Notes: generated by a model from the letters alone, not told the origin. Shown: positions 24,535 to 33,937, counted from the first letter of the stretch. The stretch: DNA of 61,366 bases from Flavobacteriaceae bacterium (GCA_027073495.1 JALSVQ010000032.1:1-61366); one strand, 5' to 3'. Numbers and translations: made by a program.

Positions 24535-25560
24535 ATGTATCAATTAGAAGAAAAAATATATTTATACGTCCTGCTTATTATACCGGTAATATGGTTACTG
24601 TTTGTAGTATTTATGGCTTGGCGAAAACGCCAACAAGCGGCATTTGCTAATCTTGATTTATTACAACGATTAAGCCCCAATCAGTCGTTGTTTAAGATAA
24701 TATTGAAAACCATAATGCTGTCACTGGCTTTGCTTTTCTTAACCATTGGTTTAGTAAACCCAAAGATGGGAACTAAGATGACTACCGTAAAACGTCAAGG
24801 TGTTGACATTGTTTTTGCTGTAGACGTTTCCAAAAGTATGCTAGCTACAGATGTGGCACCAGACAGAATGCAAAAAGCAAAACAGCTGATGTCTAAAACT
24901 ATAGATGAATTGGGCGGCGACCGTGTAGGAATAATTGCTTATGCTGCAAGCGCAGTTCCTGTACTACCTATTACCACAGACTTTGCTGCTGCAAAAATGT
25001 TTTTGCAAGGCATCAATACCGATTTATTATCAAGTCAAGGCACTGCAATAAGACAAGCATTAAATATGGCAAAAGGCTATTATGATGATGAACAAGCCAA
25101 TAAAATATTGGTTATTCTCTCTGATGGAGAAGATCATTCTGAAGATGTTGTTTCCGCTGCAAAAGAAGCTGCAAAAGAAGGTGTAAAAATCTACACTATT
25201 GGTATTGGAACGGAAAAAGGAAGTCGAATTCCTATCAAGCGTAATGGCAGATTAATGGGATACAAAGAAGATAAAGATGGTAATACGGTGATTACCAAAA
25301 GAAATAGCAAAATATTAAAAGAGATAGCATCCGTAGCTAATGGAAAATATATTGATGGAAATAAAACAGGCTACGTAGTAGATTATTTTAAAGAAATACT
25401 CAAAAATACCGATAAATCAGATTTTGAAACCAAGCAATATGCAGATTACAAAGACCAATTTCAATGGTTTTTGGGCTTAGGTTTGTTATTTTTACTTTTT
25501 GATATTTTCTTATTAGAAAAAAAGACCGATTGGATTAAAAAATTAAATTTATTTAGATAA
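24535..25560 (+). CDS. batB: BatB, membrane VWA-domain protein
   Basis: The protein is 341 aa. It is topologically like BatA, with an N-terminal TM at about 8-28, a second at 55-75, a VWA domain at 88-290 with MIDAS motif DVSKS at 97-101 and LSDGEDHSEDV, and a C-terminal TM (FQWFLGLGLLFLLFDIFLLE). It is paralogous to BatA; the pair probably forms a membrane VWA complex served by MoxR. The 6-bp gap to batC indicates tight co-translation. Confidence 0.93.
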   Translation: MYQLEEKIYLYVLLIIPVIWLLFVVFMAWRKRQQAAFANLDLLQRLSPNQSLFKIILKTIMLSLALLFLTIGLVNPKMGTKMTTVKRQGVDIVFAVDVSKSMLATDVAPDRMQKAKQLMSKTIDELGGDRVGIIAYAASAVPVLPITTDFAAAKMFLQGINTDLLSSQGTAIRQALNMAKGYYDDEQANKILVILSDGEDHSEDVVSAAKEAAKEGVKIYTIGIGTEKGSRIPIKRNGRLMGYKEDKDGNTVITKRNSKILKEIASVANGKYIDGNKTGYVVDYFKEILKNTDKSDFETKQYADYKDQFQWFLGLGLLFLLFDIFLLEKKTDWIKKLNLFR

Positions 25561-25566
25561 ATAATT

Positions 25567-26475
25567 ATGAAAAAACAGCTTATTTTTATTCTTTTACTGC
25601 TCGTGAACATTAGTTTTTCACAAAATGCAGTAACGTTAATAAATGACGGAAATAGCACTTACAAAGTAGCTAAATACACCGATGCTGAGACAAACTATCG
25701 TTTGGCAGTATCACAAGCAGATACGTTGCTAGCTGGGCATTATGACCTTGCTAATGCTATCTACAAACAAAAACGTATGAACGAAGCAGGAGCTTTTTAT
25801 CAAAAAGCTGCAAAACTTGCTGAAAATAAAACTGAACGTGCTGAAGCATATCATAATTTAGGGAATGTCTATTTTCAAAAACATAAATTAGAAGAAGCAA
25901 TAGAAGCTTATAAAAACAGCTTGCGTAACAATCCAAAAGATGAAGAAACACGCTATAATTTAGCATTGGCTAAAGCTTTGCTTAAAAAGAAGCAAAAGAA
26001 CAACAAGAATAAAGATAACAAGGACAAGAAAGATAAAGATAAGAAGGACGACAAAAACAAAGATAAGAAGGACAAGAAAGATAAAGACAAGAAGGACGAC
26101 AAAAACAAAGATAACAAGGACAAGAAGGACGACAAAAACAAGGATAACAAGGACAAGAAAAATAAAGACAAGAAGGACGACAAAAACAAGGATAAAAAAG
26201 ACGGTGACAAGAAAGATAAAGACAAGAAGGACGACAAAAACAAAGATAACAAGGACAAGAAAGATAAAGACAAGAAGGACGACAAAAACAAGGATAAAAA
26301 AGACGGTGACAAGAAAGATAAAGGAGCTAATGGACAACCACAAAAAGTAAAATTATCGCCTCAAGAAGCAAAAAGACTCCTAGCTGCAATGCAAAATGAG
26401 GAAGAAAAAACACAAAAGAAAGTAAAAGCACAACAAGTACAAGGCGTGCCTGTCAAAACAGATAAAGATTGGTAA
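25567..26475 (+). CDS. batC: BatC, TPR protein with Lys/Asp-rich repeat region
   Basis: The protein is 302 aa. It has a signal peptide (MKKQLIFILLLLVNISFSQ), then TPR repeats at about 30-135 (YHNLGNVYFQKHKLEEAIEAY among them). Residues about 140-252 are a low-complexity tract of Lys, Asp and Asn with near-perfect nucleotide repeats. The last 50 residues are a basic/acidic helix. BatC is a periplasmic partner of BatA/B. The repeat tract is far longer than the plain charged linkers often seen. The gene is followed after 2 bp by the batD ATG. Confidence 0.92.
   Translation: MKKQLIFILLLLVNISFSQNAVTLINDGNSTYKVAKYTDAETNYRLAVSQADTLLAGHYDLANAIYKQKRMNEAGAFYQKAAKLAENKTERAEAYHNLGNVYFQKHKLEEAIEAYKNSLRNNPKDEETRYNLALAKALLKKKQKNNKNKDNKDKKDKDKKDDKNKDKKDKKDKDKKDDKNKDNKDKKDDKNKDNKDKKNKDKKDDKNKDKKDGDKKDKDKKDDKNKDNKDKKDKDKKDDKNKDKKDGDKKDKGANGQPQKVKLSPQEAKRLLAAMQNEEEKTQKKVKAQQVQGVPVKTDKDW
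25984..26321. repeat. tandem Lys/Asp/Asn-coding repeat within batC
   Basis: The tract consists almost only of AAA/AAG/GAT/GAC/AAC codons. A 60-bp block, 26162-26221, is identical to 26264-26323, an offset of 102 bp (34 codons), and near-identity extends at least 20 bp further upstream. The composition gives long shadow frames on the other strand that are not genes. Confidence 0.9.
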
Positions 26476-26477
26476 CA

Positions 26478-28340
26478 ATGCGTAGAACATTAGTAATTAT
26501 AGCATTATTAATAAGTCATTTAACTTTTGCTCAAATACAATTTACAGCTCAAGCCAAGCGTAAAGTTGCTTTGAATGAGCGCTTTCAACTGACTTTTACT
26601 CTTAATGCTCAAGGTGACAATTTTAGACCACCAAATATTAACGATTTTAATTCATTAGGATTCTTGGACAAAGGTGGAATAACTTGGAGAAATGGTGTTG
26701 CCACTTTTATCAAATCATATACGTACACATTATCGCCAAAAAAGCAAGGTACATTCACTATTCCAGTTGCAAGTATTCAATACAAAGGCAAAACATATCG
26801 TACAAAACCAATACAAATAACTGTAGGAAAACCTGTAAAAACACAGCAAAGACAGCAGCAACAAAGACAGGGTTATGACCCATTTACCAATCCTTTTTTT
26901 CAAGATCCTTTTGCTATGTTTAGAAATAAACATCGACCAGCAACACAACAAAGACTGCAACCCAAACCAATGTCTGATGAAGAGAAGAAAGCATTATTAA
27001 ACCACGTTAAAGATGAAATTTTTGTAGCTGCTTCAGTTTCAAAGGCAAATCCATATCTCAATGAAGGCTTTACCGTAACCTATAGACTCTATGTAAGTGA
27101 ACCAAGTGTAAATAATTATGCTATTAAAAAAATTCCAGAATACACCGGATTTTGGAAACAAGATATCAAAGGTAATTATCGTGTACAACAAACCGAAATA
27201 GAGGGTAAACCCTATCGTTATATTACCTTAAAACGCACCCTGCTATTTCCGCAAAAAACGGGCAAACTGGTTATTGAACCCATAGATGTAGAAATGGCAG
27301 TTTCTGTGCCGACCAATCAATACGATATTTTTGGAAGACGCCGAATGAAAAATGAGGTGATTACCAAAAAATCTGCTCGAAAAATGCTCCAAGTAAAAGC
27401 GCTCCCAGAAGAGGGAAAACCAATAGATTTTTCTGGCGCTGTGGGGCAATTTGATTTTACAGCACAATTAAACAAAAGCCAAGTAAACGCTGGTGATGCA
27501 GTAGATTTAACGTATCGTTTGCAAGGTACAGGAAACCTAAAACTGTTAACGCTACCAAAACCTAAACTTTCATCAGAACTTGAGGTCTATGAGCCTGTTC
27601 ATCAAGAAAAACTGAGTCCAACTAATGATGGTTTATATGGCTTTATAAGTGAAAAATACACCTTAGTTCCAGAATATGGAGGTAAATTTCCAATACAGAA
27701 TATTTCATTTACTTACTTTGACCCAAAACAAGAAAAGTACATTCATAAAAATGTACCTGATAAAGTCTTGAACGTCTTAGGCGATGCCAAGAAACAAAAT
27801 GACATTGACATTCCTGATGATACAGCATCAAATGAAGTTTTGACATTGCACGATATTAAAAAATCATTAACACAGCTTAGTAATAATAAAGTGACCTTTT
27901 TTAAATCACGGTTATTTTGGATATTATTTTTGCTGCCTTTTGCATTGATTCCTGTACTAATGTTATTCAAAAACAAACGCGACGCCTACCTCAATGATAC
28001 CGAAGGTATAAAAACACGAAAAGCAAGTCGTTTGGTAAAAAAATATTTGAGCACTGCACGAAAAAACAAAGGAAATAAAGAAGCCTTTTATGAAGCTTTA
28101 GAAAAAGCCTATCACAATTTTCTAAAAGCAAAACTCAAGCTTGAAACAAGTGATTTTTCTCAAGAGAAGATTGCGCAAATATTAGCAACACGCAGTGTAG
28201 AAGAATCGCTCATTAATCGTTTTATATCAAGTTTAAAAACCTGTGATATGGCACGTTATTCACCATTTACAAGTAGTGATATTGAAAATGAGTATAAAAA
28301 TGCAGCAGAAATCATCACACAATTAAACAAAATCTTATAA
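26478..28340 (+). CDS. batD: BatD, membrane-anchored aerotolerance protein
   Basis: The protein is 620 aa from the ATG at 26478, chosen over an in-frame TTG at 26469 inside batC; the ATG gives a clean signal peptide (MRRTLVIIALLISHLTFAQ). The BatD core of several Ig-like beta domains spans about 20-470 (NERFQLTFTLNA, YTLSPKKQGTFTIP, GNLKLLTLPKPKL). TM at about 475-495 (RLFWILFLLPFALIPVLML) is followed by a helical cytoplasmic tail. A basic, Gln-rich stretch near residue 120-170 is a disordered linker. The family is thought to act in the periplasm with BatA/B. Confidence 0.92.
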   Translation: MRRTLVIIALLISHLTFAQIQFTAQAKRKVALNERFQLTFTLNAQGDNFRPPNINDFNSLGFLDKGGITWRNGVATFIKSYTYTLSPKKQGTFTIPVASIQYKGKTYRTKPIQITVGKPVKTQQRQQQQRQGYDPFTNPFFQDPFAMFRNKHRPATQQRLQPKPMSDEEKKALLNHVKDEIFVAASVSKANPYLNEGFTVTYRLYVSEPSVNNYAIKKIPEYTGFWKQDIKGNYRVQQTEIEGKPYRYITLKRTLLFPQKTGKLVIEPIDVEMAVSVPTNQYDIFGRRRMKNEVITKKSARKMLQVKALPEEGKPIDFSGAVGQFDFTAQLNKSQVNAGDAVDLTYRLQGTGNLKLLTLPKPKLSSELEVYEPVHQEKLSPTNDGLYGFISEKYTLVPEYGGKFPIQNISFTYFDPKQEKYIHKNVPDKVLNVLGDAKKQNDIDIPDDTASNEVLTLHDIKKSLTQLSNNKVTFFKSRLFWILFLLPFALIPVLMLFKNKRDAYLNDTEGIKTRKASRLVKKYLSTARKNKGNKEAFYEALEKAYHNFLKAKLKLETSDFSQEKIAQILATRSVEESLINRFISSLKTCDMARYSPFTSSDIENEYKNAAEIITQLNKIL

Positions 28341-28347
28341 ATACATT

Positions 28348-29085
28348 ATGAAAAACGTCGTTTTATTTATTCTTTTTATAAGTCAGTTTAGTATTGCCCA
28401 AGGCAATGCTATTTTTGAGCAAGCCAACAAATCTTACGAAGCAAAACAGTACAATGAAGCTATTGATGGATACACTAGATTAATCAAAAGTAATACCATA
28501 GTTGCTCCCGAAGTGTATTATAATCTTGCCAATGCATATTATAATACCGAAAAAGTAGCTCCAAGTATTTATTATTATGAGAAAGCAAAGGCATTGCAAC
28601 CTGATGATAAAACCATTCAAGACAATTTAAAATTGGCACAACGCATGAGAATTGACCATTTTGACCAAATAGCAGCTCCATTTTTGACCAAAGTTCAAGA
28701 TGTATTAACAGCCTTTTTCAGTGTTGATATCTGGGCTTCTATTAGCATTGGTTTTATACTTTTATTTTTAGTGTTTTTTATACTGTATTTTTTAAAGCGT
28801 AAACAAACTTATTTTATAGCTTTTACAATCAGTTTGTTTTTTGCTATTTATAGTTTTTTCAGTGCCAATTATCAAATACACAAAGCTGCAAACAATCAAT
28901 ATGCTATTGTTTTTGATAAAGAAATTCCGCTACAAAAAGAGGCAAAACTTACAGCAGATGAAATAGTAAAAATTCACGAAGGCACTAAAATAAAAATTAA
29001 AGCACAAAACAAAGATTGGACAGAAGTACAACTCAGTGATGGGCGTGAAGGATGGGTGACAACAAGTAGTTTTAAGAAATTATAA
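28348..29085 (+). CDS. batE: BatE, TPR and SH3 domain protein
   Basis: The protein is 245 aa. It has a signal peptide (MKNVVLFILFISQFSIAQ), TPR repeats at about 20-105 (NLANAYYNTEKVAPSIYYY), two transmembrane segments at about 130-175, and a C-terminal bacterial SH3 domain at about 185-243 (VKIHEGTKIKIK, then TEVQLSDGREGWV). It is the last gene of the moxR-bat operon, ending about 60 bp before a strong bidirectional terminator. Its exact role is unknown. Confidence 0.92.
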   Translation: MKNVVLFILFISQFSIAQGNAIFEQANKSYEAKQYNEAIDGYTRLIKSNTIVAPEVYYNLANAYYNTEKVAPSIYYYEKAKALQPDDKTIQDNLKLAQRMRIDHFDQIAAPFLTKVQDVLTAFFSVDIWASISIGFILLFLVFFILYFLKRKQTYFIAFTISLFFAIYSFFSANYQIHKAANNQYAIVFDKEIPLQKEAKLTADEIVKIHEGTKIKIKAQNKDWTEVQLSDGREGWVTTSSFKKL

Positions 29086-29145
29086 ATATTTCTAATACAT
29101 TTAGAACGATGAGTTCTTTACTAGGTTTTGAAATACAATTTAAAC

Positions 29146-29177
29146 AAAAAAGCCACTATTTTCATAGTGGCTTTTTT
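29146..29177. terminator. bidirectional terminator between batE and the aldehyde dehydrogenase gene
   Basis: AAAAAAGCCACTAT (29146-29159) pairs with ATAGTGGCTTTTTT (29164-29177) around a TTTC loop, so both strands end in a T run. It serves the two convergent genes. Confidence 0.92.
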
Positions 29178-29194
29178 GTTTAAAATCTAATAGT

Positions 29195-30745
29195 TTAGAT
29201 ATCAAATTTAACACCTTGTGCTAATGGTAGCGTACTACCGTAGTTTATAGTATTTGTTTGACGTCTCATATATACTTTCCAAGCATCAGAACCCGATTCA
29301 CGACCTCCTCCAGTATCTTTTTCACCACCAAAAGCACCACCAATTTCAGCACCAGAAGTACCTAAGTTTACATTGGCAATACCACAATCAGAACCTGTTT
29401 GAGCTATAAAATGCTCTGCTTCACGCATATTTAATGTGAATATCGCTGAAGAAAGCCCTTGAGGTACATCATTTTGAATGTCAATTGCATTTTGAACATC
29501 GCCACTGTATTTAATTAAATATACAATTGGAGCAAATGTTTCGTGTTGTACAATGTCAAAATGGTTTTCTGCCTCAGCAATACAAGGCATCACATAGTTT
29601 CCAGACTCATAGCCTTCACCTACGAGTACTTGACCTCCAAAGATTACTTTTCCGCCTTCTTCTTTAACACGTTTTACAGCATCTATGAATAGTTCTACTG
29701 AATGACCATCAATTAGCGGTCCAACCAAATATTTTTCATCTAATGGGCTACCAATTTTGTCTGCTATTTTTTCATACGCTTTTACAAAACTATCGCGTAC
29801 TTGGTCATAGATATCTTCGTGAATGATTACACGTCTTGTTGTTGTACAACGTTGTCCTGCTGTTCCTACAGTACCAAAAACAGTTGACATAATTGCCATT
29901 TCAATATCTGCATTTGGCGTAATGGTTACGGCATTGTTTCCGCCTAATTCTAATAATGTTTTTCCTAAGCGTTTTCCAACCAATTCAGCAGCACGTCTTC
30001 CAACAGCTGTTGATCCTGTAACAGATATTAATGGAATACGTTTGTCTGATAAGAAATTATCTCCCATTACAGAAGAACGTCCAACAACTAAATTGAACAC
30101 ACCTTCTGGCACGTTATTATCGATTAATACTTGTTGGATTATTTTTTGTGTAGCAAGTGCTACTAATGGTGTTTTAGATGATGGTTTCCAGATAACAACA
30201 TCTCCTGCGATTGCTGCCAATGCAGAATTCCAAGCCCAAACTGCTACTGGAAAGTTGTATGATGTTACAATTCCTACAATACCAAGTGGATGATATTGTT
30301 CTGATAGTCTATGGTATGGTCTTTCTGACTGTAATGCCACGCCATTGATTAAACGAGATTGTCCAACAGCAAAATCACAGATATCTATCATTTCTTGTAC
30401 TTCTCCAAGTCCTTCTTGGTAGATTTTTCCCATTTCGTAAGAAACCAAAGCGCCTAATTCGTGTTTGTATTCACGAATAGCATTTCCTATTTGACGAACC
30501 ACTTCTCCTCTTTCTGGAGCAGGAACCAAACGCCATTCTTTAAATGCTGCTTCGGCTTTTTTTACTACGGTTTCGTAGTCTTCTAAGGTTGCTGTTTTTA
30601 CAGATGCAATAAACTTGCCATCTACTGGAGATGAAGATTTGTTTATTTTTCCATCGGTGTCAAACCACTGTGCTCCTGTAGATACACCTTGATTTACTTC
30701 TTCAATTCCTAATTTATTAAGAATTGCTTGAATATCTATTTTCAT
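29195..30745 (-). CDS. aldehyde dehydrogenase, ALDH7-like (aminoadipate semialdehyde / piperideine-6-carboxylate dehydrogenase)
   Basis: The protein is 516 aa. The catalytic Cys is Cys300 in TAGQRCTTTRR, the general base Glu266 in LLELGGNNAV, and Lys187 is in VIWKPSSKTPL for NAD binding. The motifs TSYNFPVAVWAWN and GGAFGGEKDTGGGRESGSDAWK match the ALDH7 (antiquitin/AmaB) group, which oxidises alpha-aminoadipate semialdehyde in lysine degradation. Substrate assignment is from family likeness only. The 67-aa CxxC protein just upstream ends 8 bp before this start, so the two are co-transcribed. Confidence 0.88.
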   Translation of the reverse strand: MKIDIQAILNKLGIEEVNQGVSTGAQWFDTDGKINKSSSPVDGKFIASVKTATLEDYETVVKKAEAAFKEWRLVPAPERGEVVRQIGNAIREYKHELGALVSYEMGKIYQEGLGEVQEMIDICDFAVGQSRLINGVALQSERPYHRLSEQYHPLGIVGIVTSYNFPVAVWAWNSALAAIAGDVVIWKPSSKTPLVALATQKIIQQVLIDNNVPEGVFNLVVGRSSVMGDNFLSDKRIPLISVTGSTAVGRRAAELVGKRLGKTLLELGGNNAVTITPNADIEMAIMSTVFGTVGTAGQRCTTTRRVIIHEDIYDQVRDSFVKAYEKIADKIGSPLDEKYLVGPLIDGHSVELFIDAVKRVKEEGGKVIFGGQVLVGEGYESGNYVMPCIAEAENHFDIVQHETFAPIVYLIKYSGDVQNAIDIQNDVPQGLSSAIFTLNMREAEHFIAQTGSDCGIANVNLGTSGAEIGGAFGGEKDTGGGRESGSDAWKVYMRRQTNTINYGSTLPLAQGVKFDI

Positions 30746-30753
30746 ATTTCTAA

Positions 30754-30957
30754 TTATTTATTGGCTAATTGATTTAATTCTTCTACTATTGTTTTTATTT
30801 TTTCTTCAGAAAATTCTTTTTCTTTACAAGCGTCTTCCAATGTTCCCCAAATAGGTTCGCCACACATAATACAACGAATCCCTTTCTCTTTGAGAAAAAG
30901 CACTGTAAATGGATAGTCTTCTACCAAATCTTCTATTGCTATTTCTTTTGTAATCAT
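30754..30957 (-). CDS. small DUF1858-type protein with a CxxC motif
   Basis: The protein is 67 aa. It matches the DUF1858 / hybrid-cluster-associated disulfide domain: PFTVLFLKEKGIRCIMCGEP with Cys29 and Cys32. Such domains are proposed redox or metal-binding helpers near Hcp or ScdA proteins. Here it precedes an ALDH gene on one transcript; the purpose is unknown. It has a good promoter directly upstream. Confidence 0.82.
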   Translation of the reverse strand: MITKEIAIEDLVEDYPFTVLFLKEKGIRCIMCGEPIWGTLEDACKEKEFSEEKIKTIVEELNQLANK

Positions 30958-30973
30958 AAGGATTAATTTAATG

Positions 30974-31004
30974 CAAATTTACTAATTTTTCTGCGGATAA
31001 ACAA
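30974..31004 (-). promoter_or_regulatory. promoter for the DUF1858-ALDH unit (TTG-N20-TAAATTTG)
   Basis: The -7 element TAAATTTG (30974-30981) and -33 TTG (31002-31004) have a 20-nt spacer on the minus strand. This is a good match to the Bacteroidota promoter, 17 bp upstream of the start codon. Confidence 0.65.
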
Positions 31005-31083
31005 TAGTATTTTCCCGCTCTTAAAAGCTGTATTTTATCACGATTTTTGGATACTTACTTTATAAATCAGCCTTGATAGAATT

Positions 31084-32676
31084 TTACAAGAAATTATTGA
31101 TTTTTTTTAATAGCAATGCCGTAGCATTATCAAGATTTTGATAATCCTTTGTTGCCTGTGTATTTTGAATTTCTCCAGATACTACTTTTCCTAATTCTAC
31201 ACCAAACTGATCAAAGCTATAAATATTCCAAATAATGCCTTGTACAAATGTTTTATGTTCATAGAGCGCCATAAGTATGCCTAGGTTTTGTGGATTTAAG
31301 CTCTCAAATAGTAATGTATTTGATGGTCTATTGCCTTCAAAAGTTTTAAAAACGTCAGTGTTTTTTCCTTTTGTTCCAAAAGCTAAAGCTTGGCTTTGAG
31401 CAAGTGCATTGGCTATTAATTTATCTTGATGTAGTGGTTGTTTGTAATGGTCTTTTGCAAATAAAATAAAGTCTGCAGGAACAGTCATTGTGCCTTGGTG
31501 TAAAGCTTGAAAAAAGGCATGTTGCGCATTGGTTCCTGTGCTTCCCCAAATAATAGGCGAAGTATGATAATTTATTTTTTCTCCATTTCGGTCAACTGAT
31601 TTTCCATTACTCTCCATTATCATTTGTTGTAAAAAATCAGGAAGAAAATCAAGATATTGTGTGTACGGAATGACCGCTTCACTATTTCGGTTATAAAAAT
31701 TGATATTCCAAATACTAATTAAGCCTAAGATAACAGGAATGTTTTGGTCAAAAGCAGTTTTTTTGAAATGCTTATCCATTGTATAAGCGCCTTGCAACAA
31801 GGCTTCAAAATTATGATATCCTAAGCCTAAACTTATAACCAAACCTACGGCGCTCCATAACGAGTAACGACCGCCAACCCAATCCCACATCGGAAAAATA
31901 TTTGATGCTTCAATACCAAAAGCTACTGCTTTTTCAATATTGGCAGAAACAGCCACAAAATGCTTAGAAACTGCTGTTTTACTTTGTTTTGCTATAAACC
32001 AATTGCGTATTGTAGTTGCATTAGTTAGTGTTTCTTCTGTTCCAAAAGATTTAGAAACGATGATAAATAATGTTGTTTCTGGATTTAAATTTTTTAAGAC
32101 CTCTTGTACATGATCACCGTCAATATTAGAAACAAAATGGGTATTGATTTCTGTTTTATAATGTTTTAAAGCATCCAATACAAATTGAGGACCAAGATGT
32201 GAACCACCAATCCCAATATTGACTACATCAGTAATTTTTTTATTGGTACAGCCCGTTATTTTCCCTGTTAAAACACTTTCGGTAAATAGTTTTATTTTTG
32301 CACGCGTATCTTTTATTGCTGGAATTATATTTTCTCCATTAACTAGAATTTCTTTTGCATCAAAATCACGTAAGGCAGTGTGCAACACTGCGCGTTTTTC
32401 AGTTTCATTGATAAGGGCACCGGAAAACATTTGTTTTATTGCATCTTCAAGCTTTGTTTCTTCTGCCAATTGAATTAACAAATCTACCGTTTCTGTATTG
32501 ATATTTTGCTTGGAATAGTCTATAAATAAACCCTTGAGTTCTTTTAAAAATGTATTCGCTCTATTTTTATCATCATTAAATAAGTTAAATAAATGATGGT
32601 TTTTAATTGTATTATAATGAGCGCTTAACTTTTGCCAAGCTTGTGTTTCGGTAGGATTAATTTTTGCTAATGTCAT
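31084..32676 (-). CDS. pgi: glucose-6-phosphate isomerase
   Basis: The protein is 530 aa, near the usual bacterial length (about 545). It interconverts glucose-6-phosphate and fructose-6-phosphate. Family motifs include NIGIGGSHLGP (153-163 region), SKSFGTEET, WDWVGGRYSLWSAVGL, ESNGKSVDRNG, WGSTGTNAQHAFFQALHQG (with the catalytic His) and a C-terminal active-site Lys in the signature region GVELGKVVSGEI. Its start codon lies 20 bp inside the upstream M23 peptidase gene, so translation is coupled. Confidence 0.96.
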   Translation of the reverse strand: MTLAKINPTETQAWQKLSAHYNTIKNHHLFNLFNDDKNRANTFLKELKGLFIDYSKQNINTETVDLLIQLAEETKLEDAIKQMFSGALINETEKRAVLHTALRDFDAKEILVNGENIIPAIKDTRAKIKLFTESVLTGKITGCTNKKITDVVNIGIGGSHLGPQFVLDALKHYKTEINTHFVSNIDGDHVQEVLKNLNPETTLFIIVSKSFGTEETLTNATTIRNWFIAKQSKTAVSKHFVAVSANIEKAVAFGIEASNIFPMWDWVGGRYSLWSAVGLVISLGLGYHNFEALLQGAYTMDKHFKKTAFDQNIPVILGLISIWNINFYNRNSEAVIPYTQYLDFLPDFLQQMIMESNGKSVDRNGEKINYHTSPIIWGSTGTNAQHAFFQALHQGTMTVPADFILFAKDHYKQPLHQDKLIANALAQSQALAFGTKGKNTDVFKTFEGNRPSNTLLFESLNPQNLGILMALYEHKTFVQGIIWNIYSFDQFGVELGKVVSGEIQNTQATKDYQNLDNATALLLKKINNFL

Positions 32677-33937
32677 GGTTTGGTTTTGATTCTTTTTCGT
32701 TTAGTTTATCCAACTGCTTTTGAGAATAAGCTATAGCATCCAATTGCTTTTTGACATCTTGAATGCTTTTTAAATAAATAGGAATCAATAAGGCATCCAT
32801 TGGTTTGGCTTCGGGCAGTTTTTCTTTAAGAGGATCAACTTGTTTTCCGTTTTTCCAAAAACGATAACACACGTGGGGGCCACTAGTGTTTCCTGTCATG
32901 CCTATCCACCCAATAACATCACCTTGCTTGACAACATCGCCTACTTTTACTTTGCGTTTTTGCATATGCAAATATTGTGTGGTGTAAGTGCCGTTATGAC
33001 GTATTTTTACAAAATTACCATTACCGCCTCTATAAGTTGATTCAATAACGGTTCCATTGGCAGTGCTGATAATTGGTGTGCCTTTTGCTGCAGGGAAATC
33101 GGTTCCTAAATGCGGTTTAATACGTCCATAATAACTAATAAATCGTTTTAGATTATATCGTGATGAGATACGCGTGCTAAATTTTAAAGGTGCTTTTAAG
33201 AATGCTTTTCGGAGAGTTTTTCCTTTATCATCATAGTAATCAAAACTGTTTTTTGTTGAATCTACTACAAAAGGAAAGGCATAAAAATCTTGTTTTCCGT
33301 GCTGAAAATAGGCTGCTTTTATATTTCCCATACCTGCATAAACAGTATCATTAATAAATCGTTCTTCATAGATAATTTTAAAACGATCGCCTTTTTGGAG
33401 TCTAAAAAAGTCAATACTCCAAGCATAAATATCAGAAAGTGCTAAGCCAACCATTATGCTAACATCTTGATCGTCTAATGCATTGGATAATGAGCTTGTG
33501 ATTACTCCAGAAAGTTCACGTTCTTTAACTGTGACTTGTTTTTTGCCTTTTTTTACATAAATAGAATCTTTGATATTGATAGCTACATAATCTATTTTAT
33601 TTTGTTGATAGATAAAAGCCTCGGGAATGGTGTCTTTATATAATATTGTGTATTGTTTTCCTGCGCGTAGTTTTCGCACATCAAAACTATCTTTTATAGC
33701 TTCATTGATTTCATATACTTTAGCAAACGAAATGTTGTTTTTATTTAATAAGCTACCAAAACTCTCTCCATTTGCTATCGTGTCTGTAACGACTTTTAAG
33801 CCATCTATAACATAGCCATATTTTTTATGAACAATGGTTTTTTCTTTTACAGGTTTTTGTACAATAGCTTTCTTTTTTTCACTGCAAGAAATAAAATAGA
33901 AACTTAGTATAAATATAATAAAATAGGTTTTTCTCAA
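32657..33937 (-). CDS. M23-family peptidoglycan DD-metallopeptidase, lipoprotein
   Basis: The protein is 426 aa from a TTG at 33937. No ATG precedes the lipoprotein signal (RKTYFIIFILSFYFISC, Cys18), and other in-frame TTGs further upstream only lengthen a non-signal N-terminus. Residues about 60-200 carry a LysM/OapA-like region, and about 255-375 the LytM/M23 domain with HLGTD (His276 and Asp280), YLHM (His324) and HVCYRFW (His355). In place of the second His of the HxH motif there is Cys357. The protein would cut peptidoglycan cross-links from the outer-membrane side. It overlaps pgi. Confidence 0.86.
   Translation of the reverse strand: MRKTYFIIFILSFYFISCSEKKKAIVQKPVKEKTIVHKKYGYVIDGLKVVTDTIANGESFGSLLNKNNISFAKVYEINEAIKDSFDVRKLRAGKQYTILYKDTIPEAFIYQQNKIDYVAINIKDSIYVKKGKKQVTVKERELSGVITSSLSNALDDQDVSIMVGLALSDIYAWSIDFFRLQKGDRFKIIYEERFINDTVYAGMGNIKAAYFQHGKQDFYAFPFVVDSTKNSFDYYDDKGKTLRKAFLKAPLKFSTRISSRYNLKRFISYYGRIKPHLGTDFPAAKGTPIISTANGTVIESTYRGGNGNFVKIRHNGTYTTQYLHMQKRKVKVGDVVKQGDVIGWIGMTGNTSGPHVCYRFWKNGKQVDPLKEKLPEAKPMDALLIPIYLKSIQDVKKQLDAIAYSQKQLDKLNEKESKPNHDISKN

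Noticed and set aside
25984-26321. Repeat array as a CRISPR
   Set aside because: Units are contiguous codon repeats without spacers, inside a coding frame.
25953-26343. Long antisense open frames of Leu/Ser/Phe or Val/Phe/Ile over the batC repeat
   Set aside because: They are produced by the Lys/Asp codon repeats on the opposite strand; they have no start context, and batC is clearly the coding frame.
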